DNA from: Anaerolineales bacterium
GTDB lineage: Bacteria > Chloroflexota > Anaerolineae > Anaerolineales > RBG-16-64-43
DNA length: 50,058 bases
Assembly (NCBI GenBank): GCA_016928575.1
Contig: JAFGKK010000103.1
Coordinates: 1 to 50,058 of the forward strand
Direction: 5' to 3'
Below are positions 35,182 through 43,294 of the stretch, one piece after another (within the stretch, counting starts at the first letter, position 1; every line of letters starts with the position of its first letter). The translations under genes and the position numbers were made by a program. Below the pieces are notes generated by a model. That model had not been told where the DNA came from, did no database searches, and saw only the letters and a list, made by a program, of their open reading frames with translations.

Positions 35182-35658
35182 TTATTGGGCGAGGATCCTA
35201 ACGAAAATGACAGTCGGCCAAGCGATGAAAAAGATCAATCCGACGGCCGTGACTATCCGGCGGGACAGCCGGGCCAGCCGAAAATCATTGCGCCGCGGGT
35301 CGGCCGCCTCCCTCACGCAAACGGCTATGCCCAGGAAGAGTGCAATCGGCTCGAGCAGCCACCCGGGCCACAGATCCCACCGCCCTGTGCCCACATAAAA
35401 CCCCAGCAGAACGGCGGTTAGCAAGAGCAGCGGCATGGGAACGAACACCCACGGGTTGTCCAAGTCCTCCCCGAGGCCTCCCAGGAGAAAAACCGGCAAC
35501 AGGATCATTACCGGCCAAGAGTCGGACAGGATCTCTTCCCGGTTCAGGACGGCGGCCGCCGTCAGGCTGAACGTCAGGTACAGCAGAATGAGCGAGAGGG
35601 AAACGAAAACCGTCCGCAGAATTCGGATCGTGCGGCGGGGGTCTTCCCGGGGCGGGGC
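35182..35658 (-). CDS. Small membrane protein, no conventional start codon for its first helix
   Basis: The open frame runs from 35658 (just after a TGA) to 35182. It encodes about five helices (LRTVFVSLSLILLYLTFSLT, PVMILLPVFLLGGLG, VFVPMPLLLLTAVLLGFYVG, LLEPIALFLGIAVCVREA, IVTAVGLIFFIAWPTVIFV). The only ATG (35508) lies after the first helix, and no GTG or TTG occurs upstream in frame; ATT, ATC and CTG codons are present. The start may be non-canonical or a frameshift may separate it from its true start. It sits between the Ser/Thr kinase and the 264-residue membrane protein. Confidence 0.55.
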   Translation of the reverse strand, partial: APPREDPRRTIRILRTVFVSLSLILLYLTFSLTAAAVLNREEILSDSWPVMILLPVFLLGGLGEDLDNPWVFVPMPLLLLTAVLLGFYVGTGRWDLWPGWLLEPIALFLGIAVCVREAADPRRNDFRLARLSRRIVTAVGLIFFIAWPTVIFVRILAQ

Positions 35659-35745
35659 TCAGCGCGCAAAAGCCCGCTTCAGATTCGAGTCCGTCCGGTC
35701 CTTGGAAAATTCGGCGTCCGCCAGTCTGGCACGGTCCGCCGCGGT

Positions 35746-36666
35746 TTAGATCGCGACCGTATCGGCGTCGGGGGCGGCGGGTGTGAACGTGAACGGAGGC
35801 GACCCCTTCTCCGGGACGGCAAGCCCGGCGCCGGCGGCCGCGTCCGCAAGCGCCCGCGCCATTTCCTTCGCGGAGGCGTAGCGATCCTCCGGCTGTTTGG
35901 CGAGGGCTTTCAGTAGAACCCGCTCGAGCGACTCCGGAATTTCCGGATTCATTACGCGGGGGATGGGAAGCGGGTCGTTCATATGCTTGAGCAGGATGGC
36001 CAGGGGCGTATCCGCGTCGAACGGCGGCTGGCCGACCAGCATCTCATACAGCACGATTCCCATGGAGTAAATGTCGCTGCGTGCGTCGGCGCGGGCCATC
36101 CCCTGCTCCGGAGCCATGTATTGCAGGGTTCCCATCATCGCGCCGCTCGAGGTGTAATGGGTTCCGCCCGCCACCTGGGCGGTGCCGAAATCGGACAGCA
36201 CGGCCGCGCCGTCGCCGGTGAGCAGGATGTTGGCCGGTTTGATGTCGCGGTGCACGATTCCGGCGCGGTGGGCATCCTCCAGCCCGTCCAATGCATCGAG
36301 CACGATACGCACCGCTTCGCCTTCGGAGAGGCGGCAGCCCCGGGTCCGGTAATCGGTCAGCCGGGTCTTGAGCGAGTCGCCCTCGACCAGCTCCATCACC
36401 ATGTAACACAGGTCGTCCTGGATGTCGAAATCGAAGACCTGGACGATATGCTGATAGCGCAAAGCGTCGACGGCCTTGGCTTCGCGCTTGAAGCGGGCGG
36501 TCATTTCCGCTTCGCCGTCCACATCCTGCCGCAGGACCTTGACCGCCGCGTAGCGCTCCAGCTGAGGGTGGTAGGCGCGGTAAACCCGCGCCATCCCGCC
36601 CTGACCGAGGGATTGCAGCACCCGGTATTTTCCCAACGTCTTGCCTTCCAAGGATCTGTCGCTCAT
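35746..36666 (-). CDS. Serine/threonine protein kinase (Hanks type), soluble
   Basis: The 306-residue kinase has a glycine loop LGQGGMARVYRA, catalytic Lys43 in AAVKVL, the HRDIKPANILL catalytic loop (Asp141), DFG (Asp159), a MAPEQ activation-segment end and DIYSMGIVLYEMLVGQPPF. The protein ends shortly after the kinase fold with a short Pro-rich tail and no membrane helix or PASTA domains, so it is cytosolic. Membrane proteins on both sides and an FHA-containing regulator nearby suggest a small phosphothreonine signalling cluster. The membrane gene at 36701-37342 ends 34 bp upstream. Confidence 0.94.
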   Translation of the reverse strand: MSDRSLEGKTLGKYRVLQSLGQGGMARVYRAYHPQLERYAAVKVLRQDVDGEAEMTARFKREAKAVDALRYQHIVQVFDFDIQDDLCYMVMELVEGDSLKTRLTDYRTRGCRLSEGEAVRIVLDALDGLEDAHRAGIVHRDIKPANILLTGDGAAVLSDFGTAQVAGGTHYTSSGAMMGTLQYMAPEQGMARADARSDIYSMGIVLYEMLVGQPPFDADTPLAILLKHMNDPLPIPRVMNPEIPESLERVLLKALAKQPEDRYASAKEMARALADAAAGAGLAVPEKGSPPFTFTPAAPDADTVAI

Positions 36667-36700
36667 GGCTGTCCGCTCCCGCAGCGAGATTCGGGCACGA

Positions 36701-37342
36701 TCAAAGGATGAAAAGGAGTCCGGCGGAAGCCAGCCCGGCGGCGACCTGAAGCGCCCATTCGGCGTTCAGAAAAGTGGCGAGAGTCACCGCACAGGCGGCG
36801 AGGCCGAAAGCCGCCAGCGAACGCACAACCAAGTGCCGTCCGCTGAATCCCGATCGCCCTGCGTTGGCCGCATTATTGAACGCTCCCAGGCCGGACAGAC
36901 GGATGAACATCCCCCTCCAGCGGAAAGGGTGCCAGGAGTCCAAAACCGCATTCCCGCTGAAGTTATTAACAAGAAACACTGAGCCCAGAATCATGACATC
37001 GGCCCCCAGCCACAGGCGCATGCGGACCCAAGGACGCAAAGCCGGCCGGCCGACTTCGGCCGTCCCGAGCAGGAACATCACCGCCACCGTGCTCACCACC
37101 AGGCCGGCGCCGGTAAACCAAAGCGCCGCGGGATTGCGTCCACCCAGGGTGAAGGCCAGGATCGCACCGGTGCCAAGAAAGATCAAACCCGGGAAGAGGA
37201 TAAACAGCGACCACCAGTTGGTCAGCGAAGCCAGAGTCAGGACGCTGAGCAGCGCTCCGGACAGCAGGAACATCAATCCCATGGCTGTGGGAACGATCCG
37301 GGAAACGGACGATCGTGGGTTTTGGTAGGACGGATTCGTCAT
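36701..37342 (-). CDS. Membrane protein, paired-helix type (LiaF-like)
   Basis: The 213-residue protein has about six hydrophobic segments (TAMGLMFLLSGALLSVLTLA, FILFPGLIFLGTGAILAFTL, FTGAGLVVSTVAVMFLLG and further ones at the C-terminus, ending VAAGLASAGLLFIL). It shares the paired-helix pattern of the protein at 34364-35158. A basic cytosolic N-terminus precedes helix 1. It ends 34 bp before the Ser/Thr kinase start on the same strand, so probably in the same transcript. Function unknown. Confidence 0.65.
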   Translation of the reverse strand: MTNPSYQNPRSSVSRIVPTAMGLMFLLSGALLSVLTLASLTNWWSLFILFPGLIFLGTGAILAFTLGGRNPAALWFTGAGLVVSTVAVMFLLGTAEVGRPALRPWVRMRLWLGADVMILGSVFLVNNFSGNAVLDSWHPFRWRGMFIRLSGLGAFNNAANAGRSGFSGRHLVVRSLAAFGLAACAVTLATFLNAEWALQVAAGLASAGLLFIL

Positions 37343-37509
37343 CGGTCACCTTCCTTGGAAGAAAGGATACCCCGGCGACGCGGTGCGAAGCCTATCCGCA
37401 AGCTAACAATTCGCCAACCGCCGGCTGCCCAATTGGGGGAAAAGAAGGAGATGGTTCGGAATAATGAAAGCAGGGAGTCGAACCGGGAAGGATGAAAGCG
37501 ACCCTATGT

Positions 37510-37570
37510 CCACGGAGGGCACGGAGAAGCACAGTTAAACACATTGGATAATCCTCCGTGTCCTCCGTGG
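37510..37570. repeat. Inverted repeat of the CCACGGAGGxCACGGAG family
   Basis: CCACGGAGGGCACGGAG (37510-37526) pairs with CTCCGTGTCCTCCGTGG (37554-37570) at 16 of 17 positions across a 27-nt loop, and GTTTTTTCT follows on the plus strand. It lies between two minus-strand genes. A related short piece occurs inside the GNAT frame near 20296-20312. Confidence 0.65.
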
Positions 37571-37585
37571 GTTTTTTCTACCGGC

Positions 37586-38200
37586 TTAAACGACCAATTT
37601 GTAACCCTGCCCGCTCAAATTCAGGAGCAGGCGGACGTTTTTCGGATCCGGTTCCAGCCGGTTGCGCAGGCGGCGGACGAGGTTTTCGATCTGATAATCG
37701 AAAACGCCCTCGCGGCACTCGGGCCAGACCGCCCGGCCGATGTCATCCTTGGCGCAGACCTGTCCGCGGTGGTCGTAAAGTTAGGCGAGCAGGAGGAATT
37801 CCTTGGGGGAAAGCGCGATCACCTTGCGGTTGATGCGTACGATCCCCGACGGACGGTCGATTTCCAGCTCGACGGCGGAGGAATCGCGCAGAGTGGTTTC
37901 CGGATCGAGGAAGATGAAGGTGACGTCGCCGACGGTGATCCGGTCCCCGTCGGCCGGTTCCTTCCTCTCGCGGACCTGCTCATCGTTGAGGAGGGTGCCG
38001 TTGGTGCTTCCGGCATCCTCCAATATGGTTTTTCGATCCCAGCGAAGCAGCCGGGCGTGTTCGCGCGAAACGCGCTTGCTGGTGATGACGACGTCGTCGT
38101 CGTTTTCCAAAACGCGTCCAATGGAAGTCACCGACCCGGCGAGCGGGTGCTCGCGCCCGGTGGGGTCGGTCAGGCAGGGGAGGTTGCTTGCTGCGGCCAT
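37586..38200 (-). pseudogene. FHA domain - winged-helix (OmpR-type) regulator, interrupted by an in-frame TAA
   Basis: An N-terminal FHA domain (phosphothreonine binding) has VTSIGRVLENDDDVVI, SKRVSREHARLL and GSTNGTLLND. It is followed by a C-terminal OmpR/PhoB-type DNA-binding domain: VIALSPKEFLLLA, stop TAA at 37783-37781, then in the same frame LYDHRGQVCAKDDI and DYQIENLVRRLRNRLEPDP to the real stop at 37586. The missing residue is where OmpR-family proteins usually have Tyr or Leu, so a single substitution of a TAC/TAT codon explains the stop. The start is ATG 38200, or TTG 38212. The kinase nearby is its plausible partner. Confidence 0.82.
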
Positions 38201-38304
38201 AGGTTTCGGCAATTTTAACCGATCCCTCGCTCTCAGCCCGGAACGATCCTTTGGATGTCAAGCCGAGGGCTCGAAGAGCCCGAGGAATCTTCCATGACCC
38301 GTCG

Positions 38305-38336
38305 ATTCCTCGGCGCCTGCAGCCCTTCCGAATGAC
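38305..38336. repeat. Short imperfect palindrome, dispersed repeat (copy 2)
   Basis: ATTCCTCGGCGCCTGCAGCC, then CTTCCGAATGAC; this matches 3411-3443 with a few differences. A further decayed palindrome (CCGAGGGCTC...GAGCCCGAGG) lies at about 38263-38287. Confidence 0.55.
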
Positions 38337-38360
38337 TCCGGGATCATCCTCATCCCCGCC

Positions 38361-40913
38361 TCACGCCGCCGCCGGCAGCAATCCGCCGGCGGCGACCCAC
38401 TCCATCCCCGGCAGGGGATCCTGGCGAATCCCGTCGAGCTCGGCGAGGATCGCGGCGCGGTCGCAGCCGGCCGGGACGGCCAGGCTCTCGAGCATGCGCA
38501 GGAACAGCTCGCGGTAGCGGACGGGATCCGGCGCGTCGGTTTCGCGCCAGAGGTCGTAGGGCCGTGCGCTGCCCCCGCGCGTGAGCACGAACTCGACCGC
38601 CTCGCCCGGCGAAAGGTGCACCCCGCTCGCCGCCAGCTCGCGCGCCGCCAGCGCCACCGGCAAATTCGCGCGGTATTCCTCCGGCGGGTGCGAGATGCGG
38701 TGCAGGACGGCGAGCTGGTGCGGCGGAACCTCGCCGCGCCGCAGTTCGGCCAGCTTCCTGCGCGCGACCGCAAACACCTCCGCCAGGCGCGCGCGGTATT
38801 CGGACGCGTTCTGCGCGCGGGCCAGGATTTCGAGCATCTCGGCCTGCGCCTCGCGGATCCAGCGGATGGTGTCGTGGCGGCGGGCTTCGATCCCGCGCAT
38901 TTTGATCTTGCCGTCCTCGAACGCGCCGAAGTAGCGGTTGGCCACCGGGTTGGCCGCATATTGGCGCGAGGGCAGGAACACCAGCCAGCGGTAGAGCCCT
39001 TCGATGTCGATCCGCACGCCGGTTTCGCGCCCGATCTCCTCCACCAGCGCCTGATGGTCGGCGTCGGACGAGCCCGGCTTGTGGACCCACAGCGCATCGG
39101 TCAGCGCGTGCAGGAAGAGATAGCCGCGCTCCTCGGCGATCTCCTTGGCGCGCAGAAGCGTATCCCGCCCGCAGGCGGTGGTGGATTCATGGGCCTCGAT
39201 CCGCCCGAAACGCGCGTTCTTGTAGCCGAGGTACCCGAAGCAGGTCACCAGCAGCCATTTAAGCGCCACCTGCCGCCGTCTCAGCACCTCGCGCTCGGGC
39301 CCCTCGGGCAGTACGCGCGCCGCGCGTTTGAGCGCCAAGCGCTTCTCGAGCAGCGGGGCGAGCGTGAGCGGGACGATCCCCTTGCGGCATTGGCACACAG
39401 CGTAGCCGATCTCGGGGATGATCGCCGGGTTCGCATTCCCCTTCTCCCCACCCGTCGCGGGCTCCGACCTAACCCCTACTCCCCCTTCCCCTGTCTCCCC
39501 TCCCATCGCGGACTCCGACCTAACCCCTACTCCCCCTTCCCCTCTCCCCCTTCCCGTAGGGGCGCAGCGCTGCTGCGCCCTTACGGAAGGGGGAGAGGGG
39601 TGCCCGACGAAAGTCGGGCGGGGTAAGGGGGTTGGGTCAGCGTCCGGCAAGGGGTCGTGGGTAGGGGATGCGGGCGGATTCCGCGCGCCTTCCGGCGCTC
39701 GGGATACACACTGCGGGCACGTCCGCCCGACCGTCTCGGCCGAGAGGTTGTATTTGACCATCAGGCTCGGGTACATCGAGGCGAAATCCAGCTCGAGCAC
39801 GTGCTCGTAGAGTCCCGGCTCGGGCTGGAAGGTCAGCCCGCCCTTGTCGCCGCGCACCAAGTCGAGGGCGGTCTTGAAATCCTCCGGCATCCGCTTGCGG
39901 AAGGGAATCAGCCATCCGCGGCGGTAAGCCTCGGCCGTCTGCATCGCGCTGATCCCCGTGCCGGAGGAGGTGCGCGCCACCTGCTGCAGCGGCTGGAGCG
40001 TGGTGCGGGAGAGTTCGACCAGACCGTCGAGCCCGTACTCGTCGGCCAGGAACGCGGTCTGGCGGTCGATGTGCAGGCGGCCGAAGAGCCAGACCGAGGC
40101 GGCGCGGTGGACGATTCTCCCGTAGGAGAAGTAGGAGCGCTCGGGCTTGCGCAGCACGCCGCGGCGCACGTCGCGGTTGAGCGGCAGGTCCGCGCCGCAC
40201 TTGTGCGCCAGGCGCAGGAGTGCGGGGAGCAGGAACGAATCGCCCCAGGCGGTGAGCAGAACGTCGGGATCGTATTCCAGAAGCGCGCCGCGCACCGCCC
40301 CGACCAGGGCGCGCGGATCGTCCCAGGCGCAGGTCCGGGTGTCGAGTTCCGGTGCGGCGATCTCGAGCGGCGCGCGGTAGCCGCGCGACGGATCGCGCAG
40401 TTCGCCCGTCTGGCGCAGGGTGAGTACGCGGAACGGCGGCGGCGCGGCCTCCAGGTCCCAACGGGTCTGGGCGGTGGAGACGGAGAGCACCCGCGTCCCT
40501 TCCAGGGTGAACTCGCACTCGGCGAGCGGGAACACGCCGCGCTCGACGCAATAGACCATCGCCGGGTCGAGGTCGGCGTTGTAGAAGGCCAGGGCGGGCC
40601 AGCGCGCGAGCGCCTCGCGCACCGCGGCGCGGTAGGCGAGCGGGCCCGGCGCGGCGACGGACAGCAGGTCGATCTCCTCGCCGCGGTGGATCTCGAAGCG
40701 GCGCTCCCGGCGCAGGCGGAGTTCCGGCTTCCACCCGGCGATTTCCTGCCACGCCGCGCGCAGCTCGGCGTTCTTCCCAGCGGCCAGGAAGCTCATCGGC
40801 AAAGGATCGATCACGCGCCGCGCGCGTCCGCCCCCGGCCTTCAGCCACAGAACCATGCCTTCGGAAGAGGGATAAAGGTCGAGGAGAAAAGCGTGGGAGC
40901 GTTCGGCGGTCAT
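38361..40913 (-). CDS. Family B DNA polymerase lacking recognisable exonuclease motifs, with repeat-derived insert
   Basis: The 850-residue B-family polymerase has motif A LELDFASMYPSLMVKYN (Asp376), motif B VALKWLLVTCFGYLGYKNAR (Lys552) and motif C HALTDALWV. In motif C the usual D-T-D reads L-T-D, so only one Asp (Asp606) remains. The exo I D-x-E and FD-type exo motifs cannot be found in the N-terminal half, which suggests no proofreading. A zinc-ribbon-like CPQC (399-402) ... CQC (507-509) is split by an 80-residue low-complexity insert made of repeat DNA (39437-39660). It lies downstream of the RecA-like gene with its SOS-type promoter. Confidence 0.9.
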   Translation of the reverse strand: MTAERSHAFLLDLYPSSEGMVLWLKAGGGRARRVIDPLPMSFLAAGKNAELRAAWQEIAGWKPELRLRRERRFEIHRGEEIDLLSVAAPGPLAYRAAVREALARWPALAFYNADLDPAMVYCVERGVFPLAECEFTLEGTRVLSVSTAQTRWDLEAAPPPFRVLTLRQTGELRDPSRGYRAPLEIAAPELDTRTCAWDDPRALVGAVRGALLEYDPDVLLTAWGDSFLLPALLRLAHKCGADLPLNRDVRRGVLRKPERSYFSYGRIVHRAASVWLFGRLHIDRQTAFLADEYGLDGLVELSRTTLQPLQQVARTSSGTGISAMQTAEAYRRGWLIPFRKRMPEDFKTALDLVRGDKGGLTFQPEPGLYEHVLELDFASMYPSLMVKYNLSAETVGRTCPQCVSRAPEGARNPPASPTHDPLPDADPTPLPRPTFVGHPSPPSVRAQQRCAPTGRGRGEGGVGVRSESAMGGETGEGGVGVRSEPATGGEKGNANPAIIPEIGYAVCQCRKGIVPLTLAPLLEKRLALKRAARVLPEGPEREVLRRRQVALKWLLVTCFGYLGYKNARFGRIEAHESTTACGRDTLLRAKEIAEERGYLFLHALTDALWVHKPGSSDADHQALVEEIGRETGVRIDIEGLYRWLVFLPSRQYAANPVANRYFGAFEDGKIKMRGIEARRHDTIRWIREAQAEMLEILARAQNASEYRARLAEVFAVARRKLAELRRGEVPPHQLAVLHRISHPPEEYRANLPVALAARELAASGVHLSPGEAVEFVLTRGGSARPYDLWRETDAPDPVRYRELFLRMLESLAVPAGCDRAAILAELDGIRQDPLPGMEWVAAGGLLPAAA
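39437..39660. repeat. Repeat insertion inside the polymerase gene (two 51-bp units plus hairpin)
   Basis: CTCCGACCTAACCCCTACTC recurs at 39462 and 39513, a 51-bp in-frame tandem that encodes a repeated GEGGVGVRSExAxGGEx unit of 17 residues. Next to it is a large hairpin (CCTCTCCCCCTTCCCGTA ... complementary arm near 39583-39600) with a core GCGCAGCGCTGCTGCGC. Related C-rich hairpins lie at 42580-42625 and 49988-50031. Confidence 0.85.
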
Positions 40914-41006
40914 GGGCGTGCGCCTCCCGCCGCGGGGAAATCACCGATCCAGAAGGAACCGGGCATATTGCGGAATCGCATGGGTCCATTCCTGCAGACA
41001 GAGTCG

Positions 41007-41961
41007 TCAGGAGCGGCGCGCCTCATCCCCCAGCCGCCGCAGGTCGAGCCGCCGCAGCGCGCCCCAATCCTGCCGGCCGGAAACGGGATGCGGCGGGACG
41101 GAGCCCAGCCGCCGTTCGAGCGCCGCGGCCGCGCGGCTCCACAGGCTGCGGCCGCGGCGCCGCAGCAGAAACCCGTTCTCCCCGTGGGCGATGTACTCGC
41201 TCATCGTCGGCGCGTCGTAGGCGAACACGGCGCAGCCGCGCCCCAGCGCTTCGAGGAAGGTCAGCCCCACGCCCTCGGAGGTCCCGCGGGGCGAGGAAGA
41301 TGTTCGCCCGGCCGGCCACGTCCGCATACTCGCCGCGGGGGATCAACCCCTCGGCCGTGCGGACCTCGACCCGGGTGTTTCCGATCCGGTCCCCGGGGGA
41401 GAAATCCAGCGCCGCCGGCACGCGGTCCTGCGCGGTGCGGAAGACTATCAGCCGGTCAACCGCGAGCGCCCGGCAAAATCGGTCCAGGAAGTCCATTCCC
41501 ACCAGCCCGCTCCGGTTCCAGTAAAAGAGAACCCGCCCGCCGCTCCAATCCGCCGGCGGGAGATCGTCCGGCGGGAAATAGCGCACCGCGAGCGTTTCCA
41601 GACCGGCCGCCTTTGCGCGGCGGCCGACCTCCCGCGAGAAGGCGACCACCCGCAAGGATTTCGGCAGGCGCCGCCACCAATCCTCCTCGTAGCCGCGGGC
41701 CTCGTCCCACATCGGGATCCACACGACGCGTAATGCCGGATCGGCCGCCAGCTCCGGGGGCGGCGGCAGCTGGAAGAACACGCGCACAGGCGACCGCCGC
41801 TGGGCGGCCGTCAGCGCCGGCAGCGCTTCGCCGCCCCACGCGATCGGCTCAAAGCGGACATAAGGCCGCAACGGGTCGGCCACCAGCAATTGCTGCGCCG
41901 GGCTTTGGCGGATGTGCCACTCGAGTCCGAAAATCGGGACACTGGGAATCGTCACCGGCAA
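41007..41961 (-). pseudogene. Glycosyltransferase (GT4-like), frameshifted by one base
   Basis: The first frame (41961 down to about 41290) reads a GT-B N-domain (VFFQLPPPPELA, WIPMWDEARGYEEDW, FYWNRSGLVGMDFLDRF) and ends NIFLAPR. The sequence continues in another frame as GTSEGVGLTFLEALGRG, CAVFAYDAPTMSEYIAHGEN, GFLL, the E-x7-E donor-binding region of GT4 enzymes, to 41007. One C is missing in the run of four (41288-41291), so this is a homopolymer frameshift: sequencing error or real mutation. It would transfer a sugar to a lipid or glycan; its presence between DNA-repair-like genes is odd. Confidence 0.82.
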
Positions 41962-42120
41962 CCTTCCTGTCCTCCCTCCTCTTCCTGGAGCTGTCGACCA
42001 AGAGCCACATGCCGCATTTGAATCTTCATGCCCGCACCGTCTCCCCCGGCCCGACCCACGCCGGGGCAGGCTCGCGCAACGGGAGTGTTTCCAGCGGGCA
42101 TACAGTCGTTGAGCTCCTGG

Positions 42121-42145
42121 ATTCCCGCTTAACCCACGCGGGAAT
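42121..42145. repeat. Short palindromic intergenic element
   Basis: ATTCCCGC (42121-42128) and GCGGGAAT (42138-42145) are inverted, followed by GACGG. The form CTGGATTCCCGCTT...GCGGGAATGAC is a frequent intergenic palindrome in environmental bacterial DNA. Confidence 0.55.
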
Positions 42146-42238
42146 GACGGACAGACGACTGCAGGGCATCCTCTACAAACGCCGTCTTCCCGTTTAATCG
42201 ACGGCCCCAGAAACAGGAGGCGGTAGGTACATTTTAAC

Positions 42239-42520
42239 CTACGCTTCGCCCGGCCCAGCGTCCTTCCCGCGCTCCAGCGCGTCCACCCGCTCGGCCAGCC
42301 GGGCGTACGCGCCAGCCACGCCGATCAGCATCCCGAGCAGGATGACTTGCATCGGCAGCGGGTCGGCGGCCATCGAAGAGGCCGCCAGCCGGCGGCGCGC
42401 CAGGGCGAACAGCTCGTCGAAGATCTTTTGGTCGGCGCGGCTGAGCGCGCGGCGGTAGCGCGCCAGGCGCTGTTCGGCCTGCGCCAACTGTTGGGTGATG
42501 GAAACCAGGGTCCGTCCCAT
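42239..42520 (-). CDS. Small coiled-coil/single-helix protein in the RecA-like operon
   Basis: The 93-residue protein has an N-terminal helical heptad-like stretch (SITQQLAQAEQRLARYRRAL), a middle basic helix, one hydrophobic segment (PMQVILLGMLIGVAGAYARL) and a short charged tail. No family recognised. ATG 42520 follows GGAGG, and the upstream gene's stop is 3 nt away, so the two genes are translationally linked. It could tether or regulate its partner at the membrane, but nothing in the sequence proves this. Confidence 0.7.
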   Translation of the reverse strand: MGRTLVSITQQLAQAEQRLARYRRALSRADQKIFDELFALARRRLAASSMAADPLPMQVILLGMLIGVAGAYARLAERVDALERGKDAGPGEA

Positions 42521-42523
42521 GAT

Positions 42524-43288
42524 TCAACCTCCTGACCTCGCCTCCTCTCCCCGCCCTTCTCCCTGACAAACGCCGGGACGAGGACACCCCTCTCCCCCTC
42601 CCCTTAAGGGGATGGGGAGAGGGGTTGGGGGTGTGGAGGAGAGGTCCGTCATCGGCGGCAGCGGATGGCGGAAGTCCCGATCCTCCCCGGCGCCTGTCCC
42701 TGCTTGGCGGGAGCGCCGCCCGTAGGATTCGAATCCGGGAAGCGCCGGCGGGGGCGGCGGCGCGGGATTCTCCAACTCCGGCCCAACGCGCCGGTCGGCC
42801 CGGCGCAGGATTCCGGAATAGAAGCCTTCGCGGTCCGCGACGCGTTCGGAACGCGGCGGGCGCAGGGTGACCGCCACCGGAACTTCCCGGCTGCGGCGGC
42901 GCAGCACGGGCCATAGCGCATTGAGCAGCCGGCGCGCTTCGGTGATCGGCACATTTTCGTCGTAGAACGTATCCAGCAGGTGTAGGATCACCAGCGGCGC
43001 GGCCTCCGCAGGCAGCGAAAGAATCCGCTCGGCCATCTGGTGGCAGGTGAAGGCGCGCGAAATGTGGATCCGGTCCAGGACCGGCTCGGGAGGCTGTCCG
43101 AGCCGGGCGGCGTACTCCGCCAGCCACAGCGCGTCGAAGCGGTTGCCGCCGTCGATCACCCATACCGGCCGCCGCAGGGCGATCTGGGCGGTCAGCGCGA
43201 GCGCCAGCGGGACGGAATCCGGCCCGTAGAGCGCGGCCAAGCCGGCCGGCGCCGGTTGCGAGACATCGAGCACGCGTTCATTCTCCAT
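42524..43288 (-). CDS. RecA/RadA-like protein without a Walker A lysine (ImuA-like), SOS-type promoter
   Basis: About 254 residues. Residues 1-160 look like a RecA-family core: GPDSVPLALALTAQIALRRP at the place of Walker A but with no G-x-x-G-K-T/S, then PVWVIDGGNRFDALWLAEYA, IHISRAFTCHQMAERI and a Walker B-like LVILHLLDTFYDENV. The C-terminal 80 residues are Pro/Arg/Gly-rich and partly encoded by C-rich repeat DNA (42575-42630), so the real domain probably ends near residue 170. This pattern matches ImuA-type SOS proteins that carry a RecA fold but no classic ATPase site. ATG 43288 lies 6 nt after the -10 box. Confidence 0.75.
   Translation of the reverse strand: MENERVLDVSQPAPAGLAALYGPDSVPLALALTAQIALRRPVWVIDGGNRFDALWLAEYAARLGQPPEPVLDRIHISRAFTCHQMAERILSLPAEAAPLVILHLLDTFYDENVPITEARRLLNALWPVLRRRSREVPVAVTLRPPRSERVADREGFYSGILRRADRRVGPELENPAPPPPPALPGFESYGRRSRQAGTGAGEDRDFRHPLPPMTDLSSTPPTPLPIPLRGGGEGCPRPGVCQGEGRGEEARSGG
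42575..42630. repeat. C-rich hairpin repeat within the RecA-like 3' end
   Basis: CACCCCTCTCCCCCTCCCCT and its inverted partner GGGGATGGGGAGAGGGGTTG form a hairpin of the same class as 39437-39660 and 49988-50031. It encodes the PPTPLPIP...GGGEG tail of the RecA-like protein. Confidence 0.65.
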
Positions 43289-43294
43289 GCCCAC

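Noticed and set aside
33010-38200. Genetic code with TAA read as Tyr
   Set aside because: Many normal genes here end in TAA (for example the protease at 673-675 and ubiX at 22432-22434), so two TAA at Tyr-like sites are better seen as mutations or sequencing errors.
39657-42197. An 846-codon plus-strand open frame
   Set aside because: It runs opposite the polymerase and glycosyltransferase genes, with Arg/Ala/Gly-rich composition typical of shadow frames.
38361-43288. Prophage or integrative element carrying the polymerase
   Set aside because: No integrase, structural genes or att sites are visible, and flanking genes look chromosomal.
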